The translations under genes and the position numbers were made by a program. From the NCBI GenBank assembly GCA_963575745.1, contig CAUYUJ010020580.1, positions 90,169 to 154,168 on the forward strand: a stretch of 64,000 nucleotides of DNA. Reading direction: 5' to 3'. Shown piece by piece: positions 10,086 through 21,690 of the stretch (positions are counted from its first letter, which is position 1; every line of letters starts with the position of its first letter). The notes under the pieces were generated by a model, which saw nothing but the letters and a program-made list of their open reading frames with translations, made no database searches and had not been told where the DNA came from. The DNA comes from Prorocentrum cordatum. Its lineage: Eukaryota; Sar; Dinophyceae; Prorocentrales; Prorocentraceae.

Positions 10086-10611
10086 TGCAATCCTGGGATG
10101 TCCGGAGCGTCGTCGCGAAAGTAGATGTATCCAGCACTAGTGCGTGGTTGTGTCGGCGCGAAAGCAGATAATTCTTGCGGGGGTGGTTCTGCAAGTTATG
10201 TTGGGCGTAATTCGGGATGTTGGAGTTGATCCAAAGTTCTTTGAGTATCCGGAGCATTCCCTGAGGACGTCAAACCCTTAGTTGCGTGGCTCATTTAGTT
10301 CTCGAGCACTTTTAGTTTCACACATTTGTGTCTGAGCTGCTCGGTGTTGTCGATCTTTTCGTTGTCGTGTATGTCGTTGGCCTGAAGCCTCCAGTAGTAG
10401 ATTCCACTCTCAAATGTTGAATTGAGCGAGCCATTTCCTCAACTCTTGTGCTCTGGCATCCCTTCCGCAGGACGTGTGTTGAAATGACATTTTGGGGGAA
10501 CAGAATCAAGAGCGCCTATGGTAATGTGCAGTTTTCGGTGAAACAACGTTCCTCTCAAGCCATAGTTGCCGTTTGCACTGCTGAACAATGTGTAAGAATA
10601 TGTAGATATTA
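10086..10611. other. No gene recognised
   Basis: Ordinary-composition sequence upstream of the family A fragment on its coding strand. It may include diverged RT sequence before motif A, but I could not align it convincingly. Confidence 0.4.
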
Positions 10612-10974
10612 TTGTTGTATACAATGTGGTATTGCTTTGGATGTTCGAGGTTTACCAACCATTCCCATCCATCGGGAAGGTCACGGATGGAGGCGCAGGA
10701 AGACGTGAAAGCACACGTGGTCATACACCGGCATGAAAAGAAATGCCAAAGTAGCCCAAACAATATTCCGACCGTAGCGGCTGCCCCGGTGGAGCCGCAA
10801 CTCACGCAATGGGAGCGTGCACAATTGGAGGTGCTCCGGGCCTTACAGACAGGTGGGCGTGGTGCGCTCCGCAATATGGCGGCCAATGCCCACACGACAG
10901 ACACGGCGTTCCTATACCATCTCGCTGGTTTGCCAGCCCCGCTGCCCGGTGCGGCAGGGTATGCTCCGTATTAG
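10612..10974 (+). CDS. Hypothetical protein, possible zinc-finger-like start
   Basis: A 120-codon ORF with CFGC near residue 8 and a later HRHEKKC, a spacing that could bind zinc, followed by QLTQWERAQLEVLRALQTGG. The composition is more protein-like than most ORFs here. An overlapping ORF (10809-11399) in another frame is Gly/Thr/Ile-rich. Family A relicts lie nearby, but nothing shows a link. I do not recognise it. Confidence 0.25.
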   Translation: MLYTMWYCFGCSRFTNHSHPSGRSRMEAQEDVKAHVVIHRHEKKCQSSPNNIPTVAAAPVEPQLTQWERAQLEVLRALQTGGRGALRNMAANAHTTDTAFLYHLAGLPAPLPGAAGYAPY

Positions 10975-12060
10975 TACATGCGGTGACCCAGGAATTGGTG
11001 CATGCTCGGTTTGACGAGCATTTTCAATATCGTGGGCACGACGGCACGTACGCATGCAATATAATCACTACGGGCATTGGTTTGGTTGGCACGTCTACTC
11101 CCCGGGCAGAAATCTTGGCAATTGTATGTTATCATTGTAACGGGATGGCCCCTATTTGTTATGGCGGTTCAAGTACAAAGCCGCCAATGACATCATCCAC
11201 GGCTACTGCTTACCACGGTATTGTTCCGACTCCGGATTCCGACGGGATCGCCATCTCCATCGGGATCAGTATTGCCGGCGGCATTCAGGGCAATACCAAC
11301 GATTACGCAGGGGCGGGTAATAACATACGGCGACAAAATTGGTACCAATACGGATGCGACATCCACGGTCCGCATGAGGGAGGAAAGAGGATGATATAAT
11401 AGAATATGTTCTTTTCTTTACCAATCCGATTGTCGATTTCCTTCATCTTGGTTTGGTTTTCCCGGCTCCTGCCCCGATCCCGGCAATTCCCAGAACATTA
11501 ACGACGACCTCCGGGGAAACCCCAAAGGCTTACACATAACAAATACGCAGGCCGATATTGCGAGTGGGGGACTTCGAGAACTACCGCGGTGTCCCCGCAA
11601 GAACCTTTCCGCGGACATTCCACGAGATGTTCCTACGAAAGGGCCCCAAATAAGAGCCACAAAAGGGCCCCACGCTAGAGACCAAAACATTTCGATGAAA
11701 AATCCTGGAGACGTCGAAGATCAACAGCAGGATACCAAAGCAACGCATGTGTATAAGGGTCACACCTACGGCGTGGATATCATCATCGTTCTTCCGGCCC
11801 CGCTCCCTATCCAATGCCCGATGGATTTCCGACTCCAGAGCCCGACCGTCGTCGAAGACCAACCTCGGATGTTGAAATCACTTTGTTCTCCGACCTTACC
11901 GCGGTGTCGGACTTAGGTTCTGGATTCCAGCTCCGGGCCCGGAGCCCGAATACAACGAGATATGGTGGTACAGTGCAGCTATGCTTCCCAGCTCCGGCAC
12001 CCCAAGATGCACAATTCACTATATGATAGAGCGCGCGTGTGGGGCCCGATAGACTAAAAG
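10975..12060. other. No gene recognised
   Basis: Mid-GC sequence rich in CCGAC, CGGGATC and TTCCGACTCCGG words, similar in style to 17400-18200. An ORF to 11399 is open but unlike any family I know. Confidence 0.4.
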
Positions 12061-12064
12061 AGAG

Positions 12065-12470
12065 GCCCCAGCTTGAAGCTACCCCCTCCCCCCTTCCTTG
12101 CTAAAGGAGGGGGGGAGCTTCGGAAGCCCCCTCTCCCATCCCCCCTTTTTCGTGGTTCGGAAAGGGTGGGGGGACTTCCAAGCTACCCCCCCCTCCTTCC
12201 CTTTAATTGAACCGGGGTGAGCCACCCTCGCCTTTTGAAAGGGGGGGACTTCGGAAGCTACCCCCCCCTTCCTTTTCGTGGCCGGAAAGGGGGAGGGGGG
12301 GGCTTCCAAGCTACCCCCCCCCCTCCCTCCTTTTAATGGAGCTGGGGTGAGCCACCCCTCCCTTTTGAAAGGGGGAGGGGCTTTGGAAGTTCCCCCCCCC
12401 TCCCTCCCTGGGTGCAAAGGGGGGGGGGGCTTGAAGCTCCCCCCCCCTTCCCCCCTTTGGCCGCACAGTT
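12065..12470. repeat. Polypurine/polypyrimidine hairpin array 1
   Basis: Alternating C runs and G runs bounded by AAGCTACCCCCC and GGGGGGAGCTTC or GGGGGGACTTCC. Neighbouring blocks can pair into a series of hairpins, with CCTTTTGAAAGG-type turns. A second array with the same boundary words lies at 16870-17245. Confidence 0.85.
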
Positions 12471-12529
12471 CCCGGAGATATCGCCCTCCTTTTCGCCTTT
12501 ATTTACTCCCGCCCCTCTCCCTCCTCCTC

Positions 12530-12695
12530 TTCTCCTCTTGTTCCTCGTCCTCCTCATCCTCTTCATAGTCATCATCGCCTCCTTTTCCTCCTCGTCCTCC
12601 TCCTCCTCCTCGTCCTCCTCCTCCCCCTCCTCCTCCTCCTCCTCCTCCTTCTCCTCCTCCTCCTCGTACCCCTCCCCCTCCGCCTCCCCCATCCT
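12530..12695. repeat. (TCC)n with CGTC interruptions
   Basis: TCC-rich tract in which CTCGTCCTC units interrupt the repeat. Confidence 0.93.
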
Positions 12696-12876
12696 CCGCC
12701 TCCTCTTCCCCCACTGGCCGCCGTCTTACACGAACACGGGCTGGCGTTCTCCGAATTACATTTCGTGCAATTTTCGGGAGGGGATAGTATTTCTCCCAAC
12801 CCTTTTTGGTTATGTGGTCTCCACTTCCTCCTTCCCGTCCCGTCTCCCTCTTGCCTCCTCCTGTCTTGTTTGCGGG

Positions 12877-13035
12877 GGGCTACGATCTGTGAAATTGCCG
12901 CCAGCACAGCGACGCCACGGGCGCACTTAAATTACACCTCGCCATCCTTGGAGGGCTGCGATCTGCGAAATTGTCGCCATTTTCGAAGCCTGCTTGGAGG
13001 TCCAGCAAAGTGACGCCACGCGCGGACCTAAATTC
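12877..13035 (+). repeat. About 100-bp dispersed repeat, one and a half units
   Basis: Contains CGATCTGTGAAATTGCCG, CAGCGACGCCACGG, then a second unit TTACACCTCGCCATCC, CGATCTGCGAAATTGTCG, AAAGTGACGCCACG, ending at CCTAAATTC. The same unit recurs in the same direction at about 16270-16385, on the other side of family A copy A2. Confidence 0.8.
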
Positions 13036-13109
13036 TTGACGCTTCGCGTATCCCCACCAGCCCATCCTACACCAGGCACTCGAACGAAGAGCGCCGATGA
13101 TCGGCAGCT

Positions 13110-13328
13110 GTTCTTCTTCCCCTCTTCCTCCTTCTCCTCCGTCTTCTTCCTCCTCCTCCTCTCCTCCTCCCTCTCCTCCTCCTCTTCCTCTTCCTCCTCC
13201 TCCTCTTCCTCCGCCTCTTCCTCCTCCCTGGTGGCGTCTTGGAGGTATCTTCAAACGGTTTGGTGGGCTCTTGGGCCTTGCGGACGGGCGGGCGGCGCTC
13301 CGCCCGCCCGCGCGCAGGGCCCAAGAGG
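13110..13328. repeat. (TCC)n tract and a GC-rich inverted repeat
   Basis: TCC-rich DNA at 13110-13230. At 13271-13328 an inverted repeat begins CTCTTGGGCC and ends GGGCCCAAGAG, with an inner GGCGGGC/GCCCGCC stem around GCGCT. Confidence 0.85.
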
Positions 13329-13554
13329 AGAGTCCAAGACGTTTCTTGGAGCCATTTATAGGAGGAGATCGATCAACGAAGGAGGGTCCCTCAACTTGGC
13401 TCGTACCCCAGGAGCTCCAAAAATCGTCTCCTGGACCCCTCATTTTTTTCCCCGCCGCAGCGCACCCACAACATCGCCACGAGCCCGAACCGAAAACCAG
13501 TCTGGGGTGAAACAGCGGCTAAGAAGCAGAGAGCGGCAGCTCAGCAGAGCGAAA

Positions 13555-13604
13555 GGAGGAGGAAGAGGAGGAGGAGGAGGAGGAGGAGGAGGGGGAGGGA
13601 GCGC
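13555..13604. repeat. (GGA)n at the 3' side of element A2
   Basis: (GGA)n on the plus strand, so (TCC)n on the sense strand of the minus-oriented A2. It begins about 20-50 bp beyond the A2 stop. Confidence 0.85.
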
Positions 13605-13620
13605 CTGCTTGCCCACTATG

Positions 13621-15612
13621 CTAGGCAACTACCTGCAGCTTATCCACAAGGCAGGTAGGTTCCAATCGTGTGGTAGGTAAGTCGGTGTATTCGTAGAGTA
13701 TTAGGTGTGCCACTGATTTTTGGAGAGAGACCCCCAATATGCCCCACCATCGGTGTAGGAACCCCATCATAATGCCCCGTCGTATGCGTATTGGTAGGTC
13801 TCGGTAGGAGAAACCACCGTGACGTCGCAGAATCAGAGCAGCCCGCGTGCAATGTTCAGGCAAAGGACGAGGAGGTCCAGGCGTCGCGTGTCACCTTCAG
13901 GAACAGGTATGTGGGTGCGTCCTGAAAGTCGCTCGACATTACGGTCGGGGATTAGCACCCCCGCTTCAGTGAACACTTGACGCCAGGCTGAAACCATCCA
14001 TGTATGACGTGAGTTTAGCCTGGCATTATCATTATTCACCATTTTTGTATATCCATGCGGATCCCCGCCGTCACCAAACACGCCTATACCCAACCATCGT
14101 CGCACTGCGCAGGCCATGTGTGTGTTGTGTAGTACAAGTAGATCCGTAATGGGGCACACCGTGAGCCATGACCCCGTGTAAGCCCCCATGCATGACCACA
14201 CCCGGGCTTTGCCAGTCGTAGCTGCGTTACGTCGGGCTCCAGGCCCGCCTCCGAGAGTAGCCATAAGAGAAGGCAGCACGTTCCAGATCGTAAGATGCAT
14301 GGTATTGCCACCCGTGGTTCCATTCCCCGAGCACCGTCGGTTCAATAGGCAATTTTGGGGGTCGGCTTCCAGCGGCCAGCTCTTCCCAATTGGGCCGTGC
14401 TCCCCACCCTGCCTTGTCGCATTGTCGTCCAGCTGCTCTTGCTGCTGCCACACATGCAAGGTAATTAGCGAACTCGTGCGGTTGTGCGTCACGAAGCGCG
14501 CGGAGATTGTTGAGGATGTCTTGTCCTATTGTTGGGAATCCAATGGTAAAATTGTGGAGGGAGTCCGCCCAGCTCGCCGAGTATGCTGCCGGGGCAAGCC
14601 GTTGAGAGTCCCGAAGCCCCATGCCCGCCAGACGTATTGGGAGCTTAGCCTGTACAACCCATGCGTCATATGAAACACCGTGTGATTGCGCATTCCATGT
14701 ACTGGCCCCTGGGAGAGCGAACAGGAGTCGGAAAATATCGATGACATGAATAATGTGTGCGACTGCGGCAGTCACGGATTGGGCTGGCAATGCGGTCTGC
14801 AAGAGGTGGTTCAATCTCGGGACGCCGCAAAAGCACAGGAGGAACCACGCGGATTGCAAAAATGGGAGTTGAGGGCAAGATGTTCAGGAGCTTCGCCTTC
14901 TTTGCAGCCTCTGAGCTGCCAAATGCGCTGATGCACGTGTCCGTGCTAAATGGTGCGCCCAAGATGCGGATGCCTCATTGGTCGTCTGGTTTGTTGTGAA
15001 CCCATGCCGTGGGTGCTCTGTCGCGTAAGACAAGTGGAAGAACATTTGCATTTTTACTCCATGCTGCCAACTTCCCGATGTTGATATCTATGTGAGAGAC
15101 TTCCGTGAGGATTGCCTTCACGTTGTCATAAATTGCTGCAGTGTCACGCGGGTGGTTGATGATGCAAATGTCATCGAGGTCGGCTATGACCTCTGCGCTT
15201 GGGGGCAGGCTGTCTCGAACACGTCTTAGGGCGGGGTTGAGCGCGAGGCAAAATAAAACCATCGTCCTGTTCTCCGCCGTCGGCTTGAAATATGTCGTGC
15301 GTATGTCCCGCGCCATTTTTTCATTTGGACTACGATCGTACGCCATACCATTGTTTGATAAATGGGACCAAACCTTGCAATGATGCATCCCCCAATAATT
15401 CTTCAAACATACGGGCCCTGCAAATATGGTCGAATGCCCCCACCCTATCTATACTAAGGATCACCTTGTCCGGGTCGCTGTCAGATGAATATTGAAGCAA
15501 GTGGATAGCGGCATTTGTTCCACACCGGTCCTGGATTCCAGAATTATTCGGCCAAATCGTTTTTCGGAGCTGTTGTTGGAACTGGTGGGCGAGAATTTCG
15601 GCCGTACTGAGC
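13621..15612 (-). pseudogene. Family A retroelement, 5'-truncated copy A2
   Basis: Minus-strand relict that aligns by eye to copy A1 at 18773-21614. It begins abruptly near 15612 at LSTAEILAHQFQQQLRK, just before RT motif A (SIDRVGAFDH), where the DNA changes to CTTGG array. It continues through motif C (ADLDDICIINHP), HIDINIGKLAAWSKN, the thumb-like region (QAKLPIRLAGMGLRDS) and the C-terminal part (GDTRRLDLLV), and ends HRWWGILGVSLQKS and LQVVA. Compared with A1 about 200 bp are missing after RRLDLLV, removing the FCDITVV region. Several frameshifts and stops break it. A missing 5' end is typical of target-primed reverse transcription. Confidence 0.85.
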
Positions 15613-16150
15613 CCATCTTGGAGCTATCTTGAATCATCTTGGAATCGATCTTGAGCTCCTGGAGCTTTTTTAAACGTCATCGGGGCGCTCTGGGGGGGCA
15701 TCTTGGAGCAAATGCATCAAAAAAGAGCAGAGGTTTAATTAGCGTTGCCCCTCCAGACTGTCTAAAATCGCTTCTTGGACCCCTCTTGGATCGCTCTGGG
15801 ACGCTATTGAGGCAATCTTAAAGATCTCTTGGGCCCTTGTTGAAGCCCAGTTGGGAAATCTTGGCGCCATCTTGAGGCCTCGGATGGGCTTCGGAAGCGA
15901 AAAAACGAGAACACCAAAAACATTGATTTTCCTTAGGGATTTGAAGCATTTTGGCCTTTTGAGGGCATTCTAATGATGCTAATGATGCTCGTGTGGGCAC
16001 TTGGAACCATCTTGGAGCGGTCTTGGAACGTGTTGGAGCGGCGTCTGAACCATTTTCAGGCATCTTGCGCTATCTTGAACCATTTTGGAAACGAATTTTG
16101 GGCTTTCTGAGACCGTCTTGGAACCGTCTTGGGCCATCTTGGACGCTCTG
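15613..16150 (+). repeat. CTTGG array, plus orientation
   Basis: Degenerate CTTGG units (CATCTTGGAGC, GTCTTGGAACC) spaced mostly 10-11 bp apart. An AT-richer insert at about 15895-15950 (GAAAAAACGAGAACACCAAAAAC followed by ATTGATTTTCCTTAGG) is of the kind seen between arrays elsewhere in the window. Confidence 0.8.
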
Positions 16151-16559
16151 ACCGTTCCCCGCCCCTCCTGTCCAGGTCAGTGGGGAGGAGGGTAGGGGAG
16201 AGGTAATTCCTTCTACGAAGGGGAAGAGGAAAGAGAAAGCGCCCTAAATCACCGACGCCTAGAAGGCTGGGGTTACACCTCGCCATCCCTGAGAGGTTGC
16301 GATCTGTGAAACCGTCGCCACTTTCGAGGCCTGTTGGGGCGCCCAGCACAGTGACGCCACTGGCAAACCTAAATTAGATCTCGCCACCCTTGGGAGATCT
16401 CGGATTGCAATTAACCAGCTTTATCGCGAGTCTCCCGAATTCCGTCTGCACGCATATGTAACCCTCGCTCCATCATCGCACCCTCTTATGAAATGTCCCA
16501 AACTATTTGCGCCCCGCGTTTGCGCAAAAATTGGATATGTCGCCAGGGTAATTTTTCGA
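16151..16559 (+). repeat. Second copy of the about 100-bp dispersed repeat, with flanks
   Basis: At about 16270-16385 the unit TTACACCTCGCCATCC through CCTAAATT recurs, followed by the start of another unit (AGATCTCGCCACCC). The flanking DNA holds nothing recognised. Confidence 0.7.
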
Positions 16560-16860
16560 GACGAGTTGAACGATACATTTGCGTTGCAATCGATTGCAAA
16601 CGATTTGATTGCAATCCATTGGATTGCAACCGATTAAATTGCAATCGGTTGAATTGCAATCGATTCAATCGATTGGATTGCAAGGGAGGGACATGACGGA
16701 AGGGGGGGACGGGCGGGAGGCGGGGAGGGGGATTGCAAAAGAATGGAACGCAATCGATTGCAAGCGATTCGATTGGGATTTTCGATTGTCGATCGTTGAT
16801 CGTCGATCGTCCATCCTCGATCATGGATTGTTCATTTTGGATCGTTGGCGAAAGTGAGGG
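16560..16860. repeat. GATTGCAAT/CGATTG palindromic short repeats
   Basis: Dense, nearly self-complementary words ATTGCAATCGATTG, CCATTGGATTGCAACC and CAATCGATTGGATTG at 16580-16690 and again near 16745, then GATCG-based words (GATCGTTGATCGTCGATCG) at 16775-16845. No coding signal. Confidence 0.75.
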
Positions 16861-16869
16861 CGGAAGTTC

Positions 16870-17245
16870 CGGGAGCTGGTCGGCCAACTGGAGGAAAGGG
16901 GAGAGAAAGCTTCGAAACCCTCCCCTCCCCTTTGGCGCAAAAGGCGGAGGGGAGGGGAGCTTCCAGGAAGGCGGCTCCAAGGGAGAGGGGAGGTAGCTTA
17001 ACCAACCCCCTCCTTTTGGAAAGGAGGGTAACGGGTAATTTCTGGAGCAGCCCAAGAGAAAAGGAGGGGGGTAGCTTCCAAGCACAACCTCGTTTTGAAG
17101 GGGGGGTAGCTTCCGGGGAGAGCCCAAAGGGGGAGGTGGGGGGTAGCTGTAAGTCCCCCCTTTTTTTGCAAAACAAAAAAGGAGAGGGGGAGGTGGTGCT
17201 TCCAACGAGGGCGGCTCAAAGGAAAGGGGGGGAACTTAAGCCTAG
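16870..17245. repeat. Polypurine/polypyrimidine hairpin array 2
   Basis: GGGGGTAGCTTCC and CCCTCCCC blocks like those at 12065-12470, here mostly G-rich on the plus strand. With array 1 it brackets copy A2 and the about 100-bp repeats. Confidence 0.8.
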
Positions 17246-18257
17246 GGCCTTGTGGGCGCACTCTATGATGGTATGGACGATCGCTCTCCCCATATATAGC
17301 GTGGATCCCGATCGATGTCCAGCTCGGTTTATCATATCGTACAGCGCCGGATCCTCCTTCGACGAATGATGCGGGTTTTAATTAGACCCGCCATATCTTA
17401 GATAAAGATCATTGCCAAAATTGCCCGTGCCGATCGTGGTATCGTTCTGTTATATTTTCCGACTCCCGTTCCGATCCCGGTTGCGACCCCTGCACCTATC
17501 TACGTCCGCTTCCGACCAATCTCCCGATGAATAAATGCATTAACGACCGGTGCACCGAAAACTATGGCGTAAAATTCGAGATTCATTGGGACAATTCTGC
17601 TACGACATCAGCACTGCAAATATTTCTACCGGAGCCGACGCGTACGCCAACATTGGCATCGAGAACGTCACCGGCACCGGCTACGACATTAGCATATTCG
17701 TAATCGACGTTCCTTACGACGGTACTACCGATATTCACGAATCCGACGACCCACGGCAACTTACACCGCGACTGGCATTACCCATGTAATCGTAATCAGA
17801 TACCCGGTTTTGAATGCACATCCCTTTTGAAAGATCCGGGCGTAACAAGTCTAGAGACAATTCCGATAGCAATTCCGAGAGTGCCTCCTACGGTATTTGT
17901 GCCTCTTTCAGTTTCGACACAAGGTCCGACACAGCACATGGGACTAAATACATAGCATTCGGTACTATGGTGGATCTATTCCGGCATGGACTTACGGTTG
18001 CGACAATTTTTTCGACTCCCACGCAATATCGTTGTAATATTCCCGTAAGCTTTCGCACACGCTATTTGCACGATCTACAACGTCTCCTCTTATATATTGT
18101 TCTACCGGCTGGGCCCATATAGTGGAGTACGAATCGACGAAACACTTCGTTTGTTAGGTCTCGGGCCGACCCTGGAACCTCGACCTCAATCACCACGAGA
18201 ATTACATTCATCTTCTCGGGACCTCAGCATGGCGCTCAACAGCAACCACCATTTACG
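17246..18257. other. No gene recognised upstream of family A copy A1
   Basis: Mid-GC sequence with many CCGAC, CGACGG and ACCGG words. A 79-codon plus ORF (17550-17789) and a 102-codon ORF (17814-18122) have no identity I know. Because it lies directly upstream of A1 it may contain the 5' part of that element. Confidence 0.4.
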
Positions 18258-18772
18258 GTGCCAAATGGTCCGCCCCTTCCGCCTCCATCTATAACTCTTT
18301 ACCCGTTCGCTCACCCCATCTTTGCTCCCCATCCCTCTCTCGACCATACAACCCCAGCGGAGAGGCACATTGATGGACTCACGGAGCCACTCCCCCCAGG
18401 CAAGGCTGATTACGAACCACCTCCCCGGGTTGTACCAAGCACTACGGAACTTCGAGGTCCCACTCGTGCGGGGGAGCTTCTAGAACCACCATCAACTCTT
18501 GGTCCCGAGAGGCCCTCACTAACACCTGGTCATGAGATCGACGATCGGAGCGAATTACGCCACCCCACCTCTTTCCCCGAGATTTCCGCCCAGCCCCCGC
18601 CCGCCCTCCCCACTCCCGTCCCCGCGCCTTTCCGACGATCTCTTCGACGACGGCGGCGGATGCGCTGACCTCCCGCCCCTTACCCCTCCACCTGGACCCC
18701 CCCGACCTGGCGATCAGACAACCCCCCTTATCCGCGATCCGCCCCGACCTCGCCCCACCACAACGAGACTTC
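18258..18772 (+). CDS. Proline-rich ORF upstream of A1 (candidate 5' ORF)
   Basis: An ORF at 18258-18668 encodes a Pro/Arg-rich peptide with PTPVPAPFRRSLRRRRR at its end. Pro-rich coding style continues in other frames to 18772, where the A1 reading frame starts (DFLDIDGEEDGSG). Gag-like ORFs of retroelements are often basic and low-complexity, but there is no zinc knuckle or other diagnostic motif. Confidence 0.3.
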
Positions 18773-21614
18773 TTGGATATCGATGGGGAAGAAGACGGAT
18801 CCGGCAATGATACGGTGGACAAACAGGAGAGAGAGAGAGAGAGAGATCTACGGAAACGGATTGCGCTCTTCGAATCTGGGGAATGGTGTCAACTACTGGA
18901 CCGAGCCCGACGTACCACTGCGGGGAAGCATGCACAAAGCACACCAGCCGATGACACGAAACAGCAAATTGAGAAAGCAATGACTTTAATCAAGCAAGGG
19001 GAACTCAGCCACGCAGCGAGACACCTCACCTCCCGAGGGCTTGCCCCAGGAACGGATGCAACGTACAACGAACTAACGAACCCACAACTCCGACCTCTCG
19101 ACCCTGCTGAACCCATCCCGGAAGAAGTCGCAGATTTTGTACCACAGCATCCAGCCGAACTGAACAAAGGCGTATTCGCGACAGTCATACGACAATCACG
19201 GCGGGGGCTCAGCGGAGGACTGTGGGGATACAGGTACGAGTACTTCAAAGCATGCATGGAAGATGATACCTCGTTCGATGCATTATTTGACGTAGCTCGA
19301 CGTCTCGCTTCAGCACACATCCCCCACCCCATCTGGGACGCTCTCTTGGTATCTTCGCTCACGGCCGTCCTTAAACCGAATTCCCGGGTCCGTGGCATCC
19401 CCAGTGGAGATACACTCAGGCGCCTGGTGGCCAAAACACTGGCGAAACAATACCAAGATCAACTACGGAACGCAGTGTGGCCGCACAACTTCGGGATTCA
19501 CGACAGGTGCGGCACGGATGCAGCAATCCATCTTTTTCGGTATCTCACCGACAACGACCCCGACAAAATCGTCGTGAGCATCGATGGGGTGGGGGCTTTC
19601 GACCACGTTTCTCGAGCACGAATGTTCGAGCAATTGTTGGCGGACAGGGCGCTCCACGGCCTTATCCCGTTCGTGCGTATGTGGTACGGTGTGCAATCAC
19701 AACTAAAATGGGAGAGATGGCGAAGGACGAGTTCGAACAAGACACCAGGGAGATGGGGGAGAACAGGGGGACGCACTTATGCCAACACTTTTTTGTTTGG
19801 CATTGACGCCCGCTTGGGAGCGACTGCGGGCTGCGCTCCCGCCAGGAGCAGAAATCCTGGCATATCTCGACGACATCTAGATCATCTGTCACCCGCCCGA
19901 CTGAACGTTCATCTATGACGCCACCAAGACTACGTTGGAAGACGTATGCCATATTGATATTAATATCGGCAAACTAGCGGCATGGAGTAAGAACCACAAC
20001 GACAGCCCGCCAGGACTAAGCGCAGTGGCCCCACACGCATGGGTCCACGACAAACTGATGGAAGAACGAGGATTGCGGATCCTGGGGGCGCCTTTCGGCA
20101 CGGACGAGTACATCACAGCATGCGGCACCACACAAGCAGAGGAGAAAGCGAAACTACTTAACATCTTACCGCAACTCCCTTCTTTGCAAGCCGCGTGGCT
20201 CCTGCTTTACTTCTGTGCCGTCCCACGCCTCAACCACCTGCTGCGCACAACCCCGCCGCACCACGCTCGGGCAGCAACCCAAGCGCACGACAACAACGTC
20301 CTCGACACCTTCAGGAAGATATTCGGCATCGCGGGCCCAGATGGATGGGCCTATGGACTCCACGGGCTAACATGCGACACTTGGGTCGCCTAAGCCCGGC
20401 TGCCCTTCCGTCTCGGAGGACTTGGACTCAGGGACTCGACGCGGCTCGCGCCAGCAGCGTACTGGGCGAGTCGGGCGGACACTCTACCAAACCTCGTCCA
20501 AGGCTTCCCTACCATAGGACGGGATATACTTTACCACTTGAATGCGGTAGCGGGGAGCCGCGACGACGACGGGAACCTTCCGGAATGCTTGGTTGCAGCT
20601 GAAATTGCTGGACGTGTGTGCGACGACAACGGGTGGCGGGATCGCCCAGAATGGGACTCTCTGGCAGCAGGGGAACGGCCGCCGCTCCCACCAGACGACC
20701 CGCTCGCCCTCGGAGAGTGCACGCACGGGTGGCAATTCCATGCGTCCGACAACTCAGAAAGAACAGCATTCCAAAACCTTGTGCAGACGCTTGGGGGAGG
20801 ACCAGGAGCCCGGGTGAACGCCGCTACGACAGGCAAAGCACGATTACGCTCATGTATGGGGGCTTATGCCGCTACATTGCTTACTATCTGCCCTACAACG
20901 GCATCCCTCACGCTGAAAAACACACAGATGGCTTGTGCAATACGCTGGCGGCTGGGTATCGGGGTATTGTTTGATGGAGGTGACTCGCATGGCCATTCCC
21001 TCATGACTACTAATCAACAGGGCCGGCTCAATTCAAGACATACTACTGTGCTGGTGGCTTGGCGACAAGTGCTGACAGAAGCGGGGGGACCTATCCCAGA
21101 CAGAAACGTCGAACGCCTCAACAGGGATACACACATACCAGTTCCTGCAGGGGACACACGAAGGCTGGATCTTTTTGTCCCTGGTCTGAACGTAGCGAAT
21201 GGACTACCACTATTTTGCGATATCACGGTCGTCTGCCCTATCAGGGGGGATGGGAACCCACGACCCGGGACTAGCAACAGGGGAGGGACAGCGCTACGAA
21301 ACGCGGAAAGGGACAACGACAATACCTACCATAGCTACAACGACAATACCTACCAATGCCTGGGGGTAGAAATATTCGGGAGATGGGGGCGGCAAAATAC
21401 ACTCTTGGTCCCGGCCCTGGCCAGAAAAAGATGCCGGGAACTGAACATACGCATACGGCAAGGCACTACACTCAGCCTCTTACACCGTTGGTGGGGTATC
21501 CTGGGAATTGCCGTACAAAAAGCGGCAGCCGACATGATCTTGCAGCGGCATTCCGACCTACCCACGACGCTGCGGGAGCCCGTCCCCCCCCTGGACGAGC
21601 TGCAGGTAATCTGA
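18773..21614 (+). pseudogene. Family A retroelement, RT plus C-terminal domain (A1)
   Basis: Reverse transcriptase of an element without a recognised name. The N-terminal part has RTTAGKHAQ and GLAPGTDATYNEL. RT motifs follow in order: RGIPSGDTLRRLVAKTLA, VSIDGVGAFDHVSRARM (motif A, near 19580-19625) and ILAYLDDI (motif C, near 19860-19877). The C-terminal third has SCMGAY, RRLDLFVPGLNV and LFCDITVV, which could be a PD-(D/E)XK-type nuclease (inference), then HRWWGILGIAVQK. Two frameshifts lie between motifs A and C (near 19705 and 19770). In-frame stops follow: TAG at 19878, TGA about 20 bp later, and TAA near 20393 where copy A2 has Gln. The frame is open from there to 21614. It is dead as written. 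Confidence 0.8.
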
Positions 21615-21690
21615 GGCTGAATGGGGCCGCGGGGCCCTCCCTCTCCTCCTCCCCTTGCTCCTCTTCTTCCTTTTTCCCTGCGTGGCCACA
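21615..21690 (+). repeat. TC-rich 3' tail of A1
   Basis: CCCTCCCTCTCCTCCTCC-type sequence starts about 30 bp after the A1 stop, on the sense strand of the element. The same holds at the 3' end of A2. Confidence 0.6.
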
